A stretch of DNA of 64,000 nucleotides from Ga0077555 sp963761475 (GCA_963761475.1 CAVXGT010000020.1:1-64000); one strand, 5' to 3'; counted from the first letter of the stretch, positions 1 through 9,610 are shown. A program made the numbers and translations. Notes: generated by a model not told the origin, from the sequence alone.

Positions 1-869
1 TCGAGCCGAACCACGCCTCGATGGAGGCCTACTTCGAGGCCAAGGCGCTGCTGTTCGCCTCCCCCCTGCTCAAGGCCAGTGCCAGCCCCACGGTGGTGGT
101 CAATGGCGACGACCCCTGGGGCGCCCAGCTGGCCCGCCAGCTGGGGCAGCGCTGCTGGCGCAGTTCCCTGCTCGACCCCGGCGCCGAGCTGTTCATCGAT
201 TCCCTCGAGATGGAGAGCAGCGGTGTGCGCGGCCGGCTGGTGACCCCCCTGGGGGAGGGCCGCTTCCAGTCGCCGCTGCTGGGCCGCTTCAACCTGATGA
301 ACCTGCTGCAGGCCGTGGGAGCCCTGGTGCAGCAGGGGATCCCCCTGGACCTGCTGCTGCCCGGGCTGGCCAGTTTCCGGGGGGTGCCCGGACGCATGGA
401 GCGGGTGAGCGCCGCCGGCACCCAGCCCCAGCCGGTGGTGTTGGTGGACTATGCCCATACGCCCGATGGCCTGGACAACGCCCTCCAGGCCAGCCGCCCC
501 TTCACCAGGGGGCAGCTGATCTGCGTGTTCGGCTGCGGCGGTGACCGCGACCGCAGCAAGCGGCCCCAGATGGGCGCCATCGCCGCCCGCCTGGCCGATC
601 GCGTCGTGGTGACCTCCGACAATCCGCGCACGGAAGATCCCCAGGCCATCCTCGACGACGTGGTGGCCGGCATCCCCGCCGGCACCGACCTGGAGGTGGA
701 AGGCGATCGGGCCCGGGCGATCGCCGCGGCGATCGGCACCGCGCAGCCCGAGGATCTGGTGCTGATCGCCGGCAAGGGGCACGAGGACTACCAGATCCTG
801 GGCACCACCAAGATCCACTTCGACGACCGGGAGGAGGCGGAGCGTGCCCTCCGGCTCAAGGGCTCCTGA
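1..869 (+). CDS. murE: MurE, UDP-MurNAc-tripeptide synthetase (C-terminal part, cut by window edge)
   Basis: Cytoplasmic ligase that adds meso-diaminopimelate to UDP-MurNAc-L-Ala-D-Glu in peptidoglycan synthesis. The open frame runs in from the window edge, so the N-terminal domain and the P-loop lie outside; about 288 residues are visible. What is seen: VVNGDDPWG of the central domain, VDYAHTPDGLDNAL, FGCGGDRDRSKRPQMG, the DNPR signature (in TSDNPRTED, near base 620) that marks meso-DAP specificity in this family, and GKGHEDYQI near the end. One frame is open throughout, unlike most genes in this half. The identification is firm; the true start is unseen. Confidence 0.95.
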   Translation, partial: EPNHASMEAYFEAKALLFASPLLKASASPTVVVNGDDPWGAQLARQLGQRCWRSSLLDPGAELFIDSLEMESSGVRGRLVTPLGEGRFQSPLLGRFNLMNLLQAVGALVQQGIPLDLLLPGLASFRGVPGRMERVSAAGTQPQPVVLVDYAHTPDGLDNALQASRPFTRGQLICVFGCGGDRDRSKRPQMGAIAARLADRVVVTSDNPRTEDPQAILDDVVAGIPAGTDLEVEGDRARAIAAAIGTAQPEDLVLIAGKGHEDYQILGTTKIHFDDREEAERALRLKGS

Positions 870-1356
870 AAGGGAAGGGAGGTCCGACGATTCCAGCCTC
901 TGAACATGCTGGCAGCACAGCGAAAGGAAACCTCAGGAGTCTCTGTCTCGTCGGCGCAGGGCTTTCCAGGAAACCCACGGCCAAGCCGATGGGAAGCAGT
1001 AGCAACCAGATCCTGGTGCGGTTCATTTCCTCGCCAGCGCCGACAGTGGTCGCCATGGATTTTGCGAAGTTATCGCCGAACTTGCCCACCCCCTGGCTGA
1101 CGCTGTAAGGACAAGTGAGAGTGGCCGTATTGGTTCCGTCCTTGGTGAGATCGAGAACCACTTCCACCTTGTCGGCGTCGATGGCTTTGGCCGAGATCAC
1201 CTTGGCGGAGTCCGTACGCCAGCCTTCCTTGCCAGCACTTTCAAGGCACCCGGCCTCGGCCTGTTTGATCATTTCCTGGGGAGACATCGCAGCAGCTGGA
1301 CCAGCAATGGCGACGATGCTGGCGATGACAGCTGTGGGGATCAGAAGCCGTGACAT
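856..1356 (-). CDS. small exported protein of unknown function
   Basis: I do not recognise a named family. The start chosen (MSRLLIPTAVIASIVAIAG) gives a signal peptide ending at an AxA-type site (PAAAM); an in-frame ATG 12 codons upstream is possible. The mature part carries SPQEMIKQAEAGCLES, VEVVLDLTKDGTNTATLTCPYS with one Cys in each, and a hydrophobic stretch (IWLLLLPIGLAVGF) near residue 135. It resembles short cyanobacterial exported proteins with a C-terminal anchor. The last ~40 residues overlap the 3' end of murE on the other strand by 14 bases and are Pro/Arg-rich, so the frame may have slipped after the hydrophobic stretch and the true stop may be near base 1000. Confidence 0.6.
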   Translation of the reverse strand: MSRLLIPTAVIASIVAIAGPAAAMSPQEMIKQAEAGCLESAGKEGWRTDSAKVISAKAIDADKVEVVLDLTKDGTNTATLTCPYSVSQGVGKFGDNFAKSMATTVGAGEEMNRTRIWLLLLPIGLAVGFLESPAPTRQRLLRFPFAVLPACSEAGIVGPPFPFRSP

Positions 1357-1670
1357 TGACTGGCGGGGAAGGTCCAAGCGAGAGGCAATCATGGTTCGAG
1401 GTCTTTACGAATTGCTTGAGAAGAAGGCCTTTGGGCCAGCCAATCGATCAATGATCAATTGACGATGATCAAAGCAAAGTAACTTTAGCGGCCAACGCTA
1501 GCCCTGAAATGCCAATCCCAAGAGGAATATGGTAACAAATTGATACCTTGTCCTCGGAGAAGGTCTGCACAGGCGCGGCGGTAGAGCGCGCAGGCCTTAT
1601 GTAGCGATTTGCACATAATATGGACAAGGGGCCTCCCTGATGGCAGAGTTGCAAAAGTGAATTTTGTTAA
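1357..1670. other. AT-richer intergenic stretch
   Basis: Divergent spacer between the exported protein and aqpZ. It is clearly AT-richer than its surroundings and holds several TGATCA/TCAATTGA words around 1444-1475. No convincing -35/-10 pair, RNA gene or coding frame was found. It presumably carries the promoters of both flanking genes. Confidence 0.5.
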
Positions 1671-2423
1671 ATGGCCTCTGCGGTACCACTCTCAAAAAAG
1701 TTTCTCGCCGAACTCTTCGGGACCTTCTGGTTGGTGTTGGGGGGGTGTGGAAGTGCGGTTTTAGCCGCTGTTTTCCCCTATGACAATGCAGCTGCCAACC
1801 CCCTCGGGCTTGGTTTCCTGGGGGTTTCGATTGCCTTTGGCCTCACCCTGTTGACAATGGTTTACGCCATCGGTCACATCTCCGGGTGTCATATCAACCC
1901 AGCCGTCAGTTTCGGGCTCTGGGCTGGTGGCAAGTTTCCAGGCTCCCATCTGTTCCCCTACGTGGTCGCCCAGGTTCTTGGCGGCATGATCGCCGGGGGC
2001 GTGATCCTCATCGTTGCCAGTGGCAGGGATGGTTTCGCCCTCAGGGTAGCAATCCTTTGGCCACCAATGGCTTCGGGGACTCATTCTCCCGGGAGCTATG
2101 GATTGTTTCTCTGCTTTGCTGATTGAGGTGGTCCTCACCTTCGTCTTCCTGCTGGTGATCCTGGGCTCCACCGACACGCTTGCGACCTCAAGGATCTCGC
2201 CGGGGTGCCGATCGGTCTTTCGCTGGCTCTGATCCACCTGATCAGCATCCCCGTCACCAACACCTCGGTCAACCCGGCCCGCAGCACTGCGGTTGCGCTG
2301 TGGGTGGGTGGGGATGCCGTGGGTCAGCTGTGGCTGTTCTGGGTTGCGCCGATCGTGGGAGCCCTGCTTGCAGGCTGGGTCTAGCGCATTTACTCGATGG
2401 TGCAGCGACGGCTGCGCAGCTGA
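1671..2423 (+). CDS. aqpZ: AqpZ, aquaporin Z (frame-interrupted)
   Basis: Inner-membrane water channel of the MIP family. Both NPA boxes are present: HINPAVSFGLW in the first half and TSVNPARSTAVALW in the second. IHLISIPVTNTSVNPARS supplies the His, Thr and Arg expected in the AqpZ selectivity filter. The first ~125 residues read cleanly from 1671; the frame then changes at about 2045, 2085, 2105 and 2180, and a TAG at 2382-2384 interrupts the last ~13 codons (GWV-stop-RIYSMVQRRLRS), which end at a TGA at 2421. Motifs on both sides of each break are normal, so I read these as sequence errors. The next gene, on the opposite strand, ends just downstream. Confidence 0.88.
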
Positions 2424-2476
2424 GTGATCAACTGATCTTGAGCTCGTCAGGCCCGTCGCGGTGCTCGGACGGAGCT

Positions 2477-3626
2477 TCACCAGCCGGGTCTCCGTCCTTG
2501 TTTCTCGTGGTGGCTGATGTGGGTGCAGGCCCTCAGGCAGTGAGGGTCGTCGAGGCTCCGTATCCAGAGGCGTCGCTGGCCGAGCTTGCGCACCACCTCT
2601 GCAGGCTCTATGCCCGCCATCATGAAGCTCACCAACCCTGCAGGTGGGGTGGTGCAGCAGCGCTCCGTACGCCTGGCAGCGGCTGCAGTTGCTGCCCCAG
2701 GGACCCGGCCAGCTCCTGGATCTTCCATAGCCGCTGGGCTGGCGGTGCCCTCCGCCTCCAGCAGCTCCAGGGAGCGATCCAGGCCGGCGAACAAAGGGAT
2801 GCAGGAGGTGGCCACCTCAAAGCGGCGCGCGTCGGTGTGGAAGCCACTGGTCGCACTGCCCTCATGGCTGAGGCTGCGCCAGCCGATCAGGGTGGGCTGC
2901 GCTTCCGCCAGCAGCCGCTCGGAGAGGGCCACCACGCCCAGGCCCTCGGGCCCGCAGCACCACTTGTGGCCTGTGCAGGCGTAGATGTCGGCCGCCCGGG
3001 CCGCCTCCGCCACCGGGATGCTGCCGAGCGACTGGGCCGCATCCACCAGCAGCCAGGGCCGCTGCGGGTGCTGGCCCAGCCGGCTGGCCACAGCGGCGAT
3101 CGGCATGGTCTGGCCGGTGTTCCAGAGCAGGTGGGAGAGCACCACCAGGCGGGTGCGGGGGCCGAGGGCGTTCTCCAGCCGCTCCAGCACCGCTGCGTCG
3201 GTGGACGCCGGATCGCGCCGCAGGTCAGCGACCCGGAAGCGCTCGATCGTGAGTTGCTGGCGTCGGGCCAGCTCCTGGCAGGCCGCCACCACACCGGGGT
3301 GTTCGCAGTCGCTGAGCAGCAGCACATCCCCGGGCTGCCAGGGCAGTCCCCAGAGGGGCAGCACGCAGCCACTGGTGACGTTCTCGGTGAAGGCCAGGCG
3401 CTGCGGTGGCCACCCCGAGCCAGCGGCCCAGGCGCCCCCGCAGGCCCGCCACCGTGGACTCCACGAAAGGCCACACATCCCCAGTGAACGGCCCCAGCTC
3501 CTGCAGCCGGCCCCACGCCGCCACCATGGCGTCAAGACTGGCTGTTGGCAGCGGTCCCTGGCCGCCGTAGTTGAAGTAGGTCTTGTTGGCCAGGGCCGGC
3601 AGCTGGTCGCGAAATGCGCTGGTCAC
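2477..3626 (-). CDS. class V aminotransferase-fold protein, C-DES-type cysteine/cystine lyase-like (frame-interrupted)
   Basis: PLP enzyme of the aminotransferase class V/cysteine desulfurase fold. The N terminus (ANKTYFNYGGQGPLPTASLD) resembles the cyanobacterial cystine lyase C-DES group. Downstream are TENVTSGC, a VDAAQSLGSIPV segment with the PLP-pairing Asp, and ACTGHKWCCGPEG, where the Lys should form the Schiff base. The frame changes near 3410, near 2770 and again near 2655. Start is GTG at 3626, directly after the stop of the preceding gene (TGA at 3629-3627), so the two are probably cotranscribed. If the last frame slips again, the end may be at 2428. Substrate is inferred only from N-terminal resemblance; a SufS-like desulfurase is the alternative. 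Confidence 0.75.
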
Positions 3627-4758
3627 TCAGGCCTGGGTGCCGAAGGTCACCTGGCAGGCCGCGTTGATCAGCTGGGCTTCCGCTGGGGTGGTGGGCACGT
3701 CACCGTTCAGCAGTCCCTCCTCGCAGTCGGCCTCCATCTCATAGGTGCCGGAGCCGTTGTACGACGGCAAACGTGACCCCCGTGTCTTCCACAGGTTCCA
3801 CGCTGCCGTAGTACAGCTGCCAGTTGGTATCGGGCACGATCACAGTGGGCTGACGGCGCTGAATGGCCCGGTCAATGGAGTTGTTGATGATCGCCGCGGT
3901 GGTGAGGGCGGTGACCCCCCACACGAGGGACTGACCAACCCACCAGCCCCATGGCGGCGAACTGGACCAGCCGCCATACCAGCCACCACCCCAGGGGCGA
4001 GCGTTGTACCAGCCGCGATTACTGGCCCAGCCGCCTCGTCCGTAGTAGTTGTTGACCACCACCGGGCGGCGCCATTGGTTCCGCTTGGTGTTGTTGTAGC
4101 TACGCCAGCGGTTGCTGTCCCAGTCTCTGTAGCGGTTTTCGGCCTTGCGGTAGCCGCGGTCATAGCCCCGGTCGTAGCCGCGCTGGCGGCCCTTGTCGAT
4201 CCCCTCGCGGTAGCCGGACTTGACGCCCTTGTCGTAGCCACGGTCCTTGCCTTCGCGCAGACCTTGGCGATAGATGCGATCGCGTTCCGCCTTGGTGAGG
4301 CTGCGATCGGATTTTGGTGTTCTGTCTTTGTTGTTGCCGTTCCTTGCTGTTTTTGGCGTTCCTGTCCTTCGCGTTCCTGTCTTTGGCCCGATCGTCCCTT
4401 TGCTTCGATCGTTCTTCTGGTTGTTGCTGGTCTTTCGATTGACGTTGTTTTTCTGATTCCTGTCGCTTGACTTGCGGTCGTTCTTCTGCCGCTTCTCAGA
4501 CTTCTGGTCGCGGTTCTTCTTCTTTTTCTTGTCTCGGTCTTTATCCTTGTCTTTCTCCTTGGCGATCAGCACTGGGCCGCTGTCGCCACCTGCCACCATG
4601 GCAGCGTTGGCCCGTTGGGCGGCGGGTTGCTGGTGGGACTGCCGCAGAGCAGCCATGGAGGGCAGGGCGGTGGCGCAGGCCATCACCAACGCCATGCTGA
4701 TGGCGGGCAGGCCCAGACCAGCCTTGTGGTTTGAGTGGAGTGTCATGCCAAGGTCCAA
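3627..4758 (-). CDS. exported lysine-rich, glycine-tetrad repeat protein of unknown function (frame change near 3' end)
   Basis: No family recognised. From an ATG at 4758 it has an N-terminal signal segment (LGLPAISMALVMACATALPSMA), then a strongly basic stretch of Lys/Asp/Asn/Arg (about residues 66-155), then a region with Gly about every fourth residue (GYDKGVKSGYREGIDKG, GYDRGYDRGY), then Trp/Gly-rich sequence, a hydrophobic segment (LVWGVTALTTAAIINNS) and a conserved-looking tail PDTNWQLYYGSVEPVEDTG. The frame changes near 3750; in the second frame the protein ends in a Cys-containing tail with TPAEAQLINAACQVTFGTQA and stops at 3627, one base before the next gene's GTG. The composition suggests a periplasmic or surface protein that binds polyanions; that is inference. 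Confidence 0.6.
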
Positions 4759-4899
4759 TTGGCGATGAATTCACTATGGACAGCCTGGCGGGGGCTTGAC
4801 AACCGTGGCTTTCCAGTTCTCAAGGTGGTGCTGATTGTGTTCTGAGGTAACGCCGCTGCGTAGGAGCCGCAGAGGCAAACCACTCAGCGGCGTTCGGCT

Positions 4900-5079
4900 T
4901 CAGAGCACCTGGCCTAGGGCCACGGCCGCGATGGCCGAAAACAGGGTGATGCCAAGGGCGGTGACCGGGTTCTGGCCCTGGGCAACGGCCACCGTCGTCA
5001 CCACCCCGGCACCGATGCAGGCCACGGCCAGCTGGGTGAACAGTTCACCGCGGTCACGAGGAGTGGGGCTGGGGGTCAT
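4900..5079 (-). CDS. small membrane protein of unknown function
   Basis: 59 residues from ATG at 5079: a polar head MTPSPTPRDRGELFTQ followed by two hydrophobic stretches (LAVACIGAGVVTTVAVAQ and GITLFSAIAAVALGQVL) separated by GQNPVTAL. The frame stays open upstream to 5220, but that part is Arg/Pro-rich and would run into the neighbouring gene, so the internal ATG is preferred. It sits downstream of the ycf46-like gene on the same strand, about 70 bases away. No function can be given. Confidence 0.55.
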   Translation of the reverse strand: MTPSPTPRDRGELFTQLAVACIGAGVVTTVAVAQGQNPVTALGITLFSAIAAVALGQVL

Positions 5080-5150
5080 GGCGGTGCCTTGGTCGTGAGC
5101 AGACCGTAGGGGGGGTGGACCAGGCCCACCCAGCCGTGGCCACAGGCTTG

Positions 5151-6670
5151 TTACCTGGCGTCGGAGTTCGTTACGCCCCGCAACCTGGAGGCGGGTCGGG
5201 CTCGCCCGGTGCTGGCCCACTGCTCCAGGGCCTCCAGCTGCTCGCGGGCCGTGCGGCTGAGGGGAACCACCTGGCTGGCGGCGGCGATCAGGTCGGCCTC
5301 GCCGAACTCGCGCCGCTCGGCAAACGCCAGGTGCATGGCCTCGATCACGGTCTGCTCCAGTTCAGCCCCGGAGAAGCCCGCCGTGCGATCCACCAGCACC
5401 TCCAGCGGCAGGCTGTGGTCCGGGCCGGCGCCGGCGCAACTGCAGATCGAGGATGGCCCGCCGCTCCTCCGGCCCCGGCAGGTGCCAGCAGAAAGATCTC
5501 ATCGAAGCGGCCCTTGCGCAGCAGTTCCGGGGGCAGTCGCTCGACGGCATTGGCCGTGGCCACCACGAACACCGGGCTGGTCTTTTCGGCCATCCAGGTG
5601 AGCACGGTGCCCAGCACCCGCTGGCTGGTGCCGCCATCGCTGCGGCCGTCGCTGCTGGCCCGAGGCCGAAGCCCTTGTCCACTTCATCGATCCAGAGCAC
5701 GCAGGGGGCCATGGCCTCGACCCTCTGGATCATGTCGCGAGTGCGGGCCTCCGAGGCCCCGACCAGGCCCGCGAACAGGCGCCCCACATCCAGCCGCAGC
5801 AGGGGCATGGACCAGCTGTGGGCAATGGCCTTGGCCGTGAGCGATTTGCCCGTTCCCTGGGGCCCCACCAGCAGCACCCCCCGGGCAGGGGCAACCCATA
5901 GCGCCCGGGCCTCCTCGCTGAAGGCCCGGTGCCGTTGCTCCAGCCAGTGCTTGAGCGATTCGAGCCCGCCGATGTCGGCGGGGCTTGAGCTGCTGGGGCA
6001 ATATTCCAGCAGGTCGCTCTTGGCAATCGCCTGGCGCTTTTCCTCCAGCACCTCGGCCAGGTCGTCGGCGCCCAGCTGGCCGCGGCGGGCCAGGGCCCGG
6101 GCCGCCAGCTGGCGCACCCGCTGTTCACTGAGGCCGTGGCAGGCCGCCGTGAGCTGGCGCAGCACCGGCGGATCGAGCTGATGACCGCTGGCGGCGGCGA
6201 TCGAGCTCAGCAGCTGGCCGATCTCGTCAGCATCCGGCAGGGGCAGATCCAGCAGGGTGATGCAGTCATCGAGGTCCAGCGGCACCTTCCACTCCGGCGC
6301 CGTGATGATCAGGGTGCGGGGGCTCTGGCGCAGGCTGCCGGCCAGGTTGCGCAGTCGGCGGCAGATGCCGGCATCCTCGCCGTAGCGGTGGAAGTCGCGC
6401 AGCAGCAGGATCGCCCCCTGCTCATCGGGCAGGGAATCGAGGCAGCTCGAGGGCCCCCATCGGATTGCGGCTGGCCTCGCCCTCGCGGTTCGGGGCGCCG
6501 CGCAGGCCGTCCACGAAGTCCCAGCGCAGCAGGGTGCGGTTGCCCAGCCGCCGCGCCGCCTGCTCCAGCAGGGCCTCCACCCGCTGCTCCTCGAGGCTGC
6601 GGATCCAGAGGATCGGAGTGCGGGCCCGGATCATCAGGTCGAGGTGGTCAGCCCAGCTGGTTTCGCTCAT
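5151..6670 (-). CDS. ycf46: Ycf46-like AAA+ ATPase (frame-interrupted)
   Basis: AAA+ ATPase of the Ycf46 family, which is chloroplast-encoded in some algae and linked in cyanobacteria to regulation of photosynthesis. About 506 residues. Seen in order: N-terminal segment DLMIRARTPILWIRSLEEQR, a lid-like region (LSEQRVRQLAARALARRG), Walker A GPQGTGKS, Walker B PCVLWIDEVDKGFG, VATANAVERLPPELLRKGRFDE (Arg finger region) and the C-terminal GFSGAELEQTVIEAMHLAF. Frame changes lie near 6437, 5655, 5505 and 5430. The ATG at 6670 overlaps the stop of yceD (ATGA), so it is translationally coupled to the rnpA-yidC-yceD operon. Confidence 0.85.
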
Positions 6671-7289
6671 GGTTGGGAGACGGGATCGCTTGATCCCTGG
6701 GTGGGGTTCTGACGCAGAGCGGCCAGGGCCGCCCAGCGGGGGTCAACGCCAGCTGCCTCGCCTGCTCCCTCGCCACCGTGCCCCCCCTCGGCTGGGCCGC
6801 TGCCCCAGTGGGCCGGACCCGGGCAGTCGGCACCGCAGCGGTTCACCAGGGGCAGCTGCAGGCTCAGCTGCTCGAAGATCCAGTGGGCCGGGTCGAAGTC
6901 GCCGCGGGGATCGAGCGATTCGCTGAGGCTGTCGGTGTCGAGATCGAGGGGTGGATCCAGCGCCCTGGCCAGGGCCACTTCCAGGCTCTGGGGGTCTGCG
7001 GAGCCCAGCCAGATCAGCTCCTGGGCCTTCGCTTCCAGGCAGTGGTTGTAGTGGCGCAGGCAGCGGTCGCAGCAGAGGGTCACGATCGTGGCGGCCTCCC
7101 CCTCCACCTCGAGGGCGTCGCCCCGGTGCACCGCCCGCACCAGGCCCCGCACCGGCGTGAGGCTGTCCAGGCCGTTCAGGTGGTGCTCCAGCCTGCCATT
7201 CCAGCGCCGCCCTTGAGGGCCTGGAGCTCACGGATCGGCACGGGCCGCAGCCGTGCCGGCGCAGGGGGGGTGGCGTGGGGAGAATCCAT
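6667..7289 (-). CDS. yceD: YceD family protein (DUF177), frame-interrupted
   Basis: DUF177/YceD protein; in bacteria and plastids this family is needed for 23S rRNA accumulation. Seen: start MDSPHATPPAPARLRPVPIR at 7289, RGLVRAVHRGDALEVEGEA, the family CxxC-like segment TLCCDRCLRHYNHCL, and the acidic WLG...DPPLDLDTDSLSESLDP region, followed by WIFEQLSLQLPLVNRCGADCPG. One frame change near 7190, where the N-terminal frame would stop prematurely. The stop overlaps the ycf46 ATG by four bases. It follows yidC by 83 bases, in the same order as in other picocyanobacteria. Confidence 0.85.
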
Positions 7290-7372
7290 CGGGGGTTGGT
7301 GAGGCGGGAAGCACCGGCGGCCGCAGCGATCCATGCCGCTGTGGTGGACCCGCCGGCATCATCGGCGCGGGA

Positions 7373-8522
7373 TCATTTCTTGCCCTTGGGCTCGAAGGGA
7401 AGTCGGCCGCCCCGCTCGCCGATGCCGACGCCGCCGGCTGCCACGGTGATGGCCTGCTGGGACCTCTGCTGATCGAGGATGGCCTGCAGGTTGTCGGGCA
7501 GGGCCTCGCGGCTGAGCAGAAAGGTCTGCAGCGCCTGGAAGATGTTGGCCACCACCATGTAGAGCAGCACCCCGGCCGGCAGCGGGAAGAACAGGAACAT
7601 GGCCGTGATCATCACGGGCGTGATCTTGTTGGCCGTGGACTGCTGCGGATTGGCCGGCATGCCCATCCCCGAGAGGATCTGGGAGATGAACAGGGTGGCG
7701 CCGAAGCCGGCCACCAGGCCGGCGATGTCCCAGTTCACCTGGCCGTCGCTCATGAAGCCCACCTGGCCCAGGGCCTTGATGAACAGGAAGCCGCTGCGGG
7801 CCGCCAGGCCGGGGATCTTGGCCTCCACCGTGGCGTCGCCGGGGGCCAGGGCGGTGATGGTGCCGTTCTGATCCACGCGCACCACGTCCTCGCCCTTGGT
7901 GACGCTCCAGGTGGGCCGGAAGGCGTCGCCGTTCTCCACCGCCGGCCAGCACCGAGGCAAAGCTCTCGTTGGTCTTGGTGTGCAGCGTCACGGTTTCGCT
8001 GCTGCCCACCGCCAGCTTGTTGCCGGCCTCGAGGCTGGCGATCACGGGCACATGGCTGGTGCTGGTGACGAAGATCGAGTGGCTGGCCGTGTTGAAGGGC
8101 TTGGTCTCGATGGCGGCCACCTGGTCGGCGGGCAGCACCTTGAGGTTCACGGTGTAGGGCACATCCGCGAAGGGTGAGCCCCGCAGGGTGGCGAACAGGG
8201 CGAACAGGATCGGCATCTGCACCAGCAGGGGCAGGCAGCCCGCCAGGGGGCTGCCGAACTCCTTCATCAACTTGCCCAGCTCCTCTTGCTGTTTCTGGGG
8301 GTTGCTGGCGTGGCGGGCCTTGATCTCGGCCTGGCGCTTCTGCATCACCGGCTGGGCGATGCGCATGCGGCGGGCATTGCGGATCGAGCCGGCGCTGAGG
8401 GGAAACAGGGCGAGCCGGATCACCACCGTGAGGGCAATGATCGCCAGCCCGTAGCTCGGCACCAATCCGTAGAAGAAATCGAGGATCGGGAGGAGCAGGT
8501 TGTCGGAGATGTAGCCGATCAC
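7373..8522 (-). CDS. yidC: YidC/Oxa1 membrane protein insertase (one frame change)
   Basis: Inserts and folds inner- and thylakoid-membrane proteins with or without SecYEG. About 382 residues with Oxa1-type helices: IIALTVVIRLALFPLSAGS with the Arg of the hydrophilic groove, LVQMPILFALFATLR, DIAGLVAGFGATLFISQIL and PVMITAMFLFFPLPAGVLLYMVVANIFQ. Between the second and third helix groups lies a long soluble insert (about residues 120-245) containing a BIG2-like stretch, TWSVTKGEDVVRVDQNGTI then ALAPGDATVEAKI. The only break is near 7950, inside that insert. It lies downstream of rnpA and the PH-domain gene on the same strand. Confidence 0.95.
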
Positions 8523-8585
8523 GGCGGAGGGGGCCTGGGGGTGGAGGGAGGGCGTGGCTCAGTGTGCCTGAGCAGGCCGGGGCGT

Positions 8586-9005
8586 TCAGGCGGCCATGCC
8601 CTTGGGGGCGGCTGGACGCCTGGCCTGACGGCGCTCCTCGATGTAGGCCTCCAGCTCGCGAAAGCGAGGCATGGAGCGCATCTCGAGCTTGGCGCCGTCG
8701 TTGAGCACCAGCACCATGTCGCCCCAGGCGCCGAAGCCGCGGGGCACGCAGCGCACCTCGCGGATCTGGCTGTACACCACCTGGGTGCGGTCGCGGCCCA
8801 GCCAGCCGCCATTCACTTCGATGCGCCGGCTGGTGATGCGGAAGCGCAGCCACAGGGCGCGCACCAGGGCCCCCACGGCAAAGGGAAGGCCGATCACGGT
8901 GAGGCCGAACAGCAGGTTGGTGATCAGGTCGCCCTTGGCCGGGCCACCTTCGTAGAACACCGTTTCGTGGATCTCGGTCCGGGGGCTCTGGAGGCTTTTG
9001 CTCAT
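8586..9005 (-). CDS. PH-domain (bPH2) membrane protein
   Basis: 139 residues from the ATG at 9005, which overlaps the rnpA stop (ATGA). Two hydrophobic segments near the N terminus (LLFGLTVIGLPFAVGALVRALWL) are followed by FRITSRRIEVNGGWLGRDRTQVVYSQIREVRC, typical of bacterial PH domains, and VLVLNDGAKLEMRSMPRFRELEAYIEER. The frame is intact. Members lie between rnpA and yidC in many cyanobacteria; the molecular role is unknown, though the place suggests a link with membrane protein biogenesis. Confidence 0.85.
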   Translation of the reverse strand: MSKSLQSPRTEIHETVFYEGGPAKGDLITNLLFGLTVIGLPFAVGALVRALWLRFRITSRRIEVNGGWLGRDRTQVVYSQIREVRCVPRGFGAWGDMVLVLNDGAKLEMRSMPRFRELEAYIEERRQARRPAAPKGMAA

Positions 9006-9394
9006 CGTCTCATGGGCGTAGTCCTGCTCGTTGCAGAAGCTGCTGCACATTCTTCCAGCAGGGCGTCGTCGCCGCGATCGGCACTGCCGGGTTTGAGGCT
9101 GAGACAGCAGCCACACCCGGGCCCTGGGGCGAGGTGAACTCCTGGCGACCAGATGGCTGTGCAGCAGGCGGCGCAGCGGTTGCGCCGCACGGACCGCTTG
9201 TGCACCTTGGAGCTGATCACCACGCCCGCAGCGCCAGGAACTGTGGGGCGTGGCCGCGGTCGGCCTTGGGTCCAGCGGCGGCTTGGCCGGATGCCAGCGC
9301 AGGGATAGGTGGGGCCGTGGAGCTGGCGGCCCCGTCGGTAGAGGGCGTCAAACACACCGCTCCCCTTGAGCCTGTGGCGGCGGGGCAGGGCCAT
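9002..9394 (-). CDS. rnpA: RnpA, protein component of ribonuclease P (frame-interrupted)
   Basis: Basic cofactor of RNase P, which trims tRNA 5' leaders. The family start MALPRRHRLKGSGVFDALYRRGR is present from ATG at 9394, and the RNR signature SSKVHKRSVRRNR lies near residue 70. Central residues are garbled: frame changes lie near 9300 and 9170, and the sequence after RRNR should continue as an LRR-type segment. The C-terminal frame runs to 9002, where the stop overlaps the next gene's ATG. It starts 5 bases after the rpmH stop, the almost universal rpmH-rnpA arrangement. Confidence 0.88.
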   Translation of the reverse strand: MALPRRHRLKGSGVFDALYRRGRQLHGPTYPCAGIRPSRRWTQGRPRPRPTVPGAAGVVISSKVHKRSVRRNRCAACCTAIWSPGVHLAPGPGCGCCLSLKPGSADRGDDALLEECAAASATSRTTPMRR

Positions 9395-9399
9395 CGGCC

Positions 9400-9537
9400 T
9401 CAGACAGCCAGGCGGGCGCGGCCGCGCCGGCGACGGGTGCGGATCACGCGGCGGCCGGTGTGGCTGCGCATGCGCACACGGAAACCGGACACACGCTTGC
9501 GCTTACGGCTGGTTCCTTCAAGGGTGCGCTTGGTCAT
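9400..9537 (-). CDS. rpmH: 50S ribosomal protein L34
   Basis: 45-residue basic protein of the large ribosomal subunit, intact from ATG at 9537 to TGA at 9402-9400. It starts MTKRTLEGTSRKRKRVSGFR and has the L34 signature GFRVRMRSHTGRRVIRTRR. It is the first gene of the rpmH-rnpA-PH-yidC-yceD-ycf46 string. Its length matches the usual 44-46 residues. Confidence 0.97.
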   Translation of the reverse strand: MTKRTLEGTSRKRKRVSGFRVRMRSHTGRRVIRTRRRRGRARLAV

Positions 9538-9610
9538 GGCTCTCTGATGCTCGGCTTCGTCGCGTGGTTACTGGTGTCGGTCAACCTATCAGGCCACCTT
9601 GGGCCTCAGC

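Noticed and set aside
2180..3487. 435-codon plus-strand open frame over the aqpZ end and the aminotransferase-like gene
   Set aside because: It is Arg/Gly/Ala-rich noise; the same bases carry the end of aqpZ in another frame and PLP-enzyme motifs on the minus strand.
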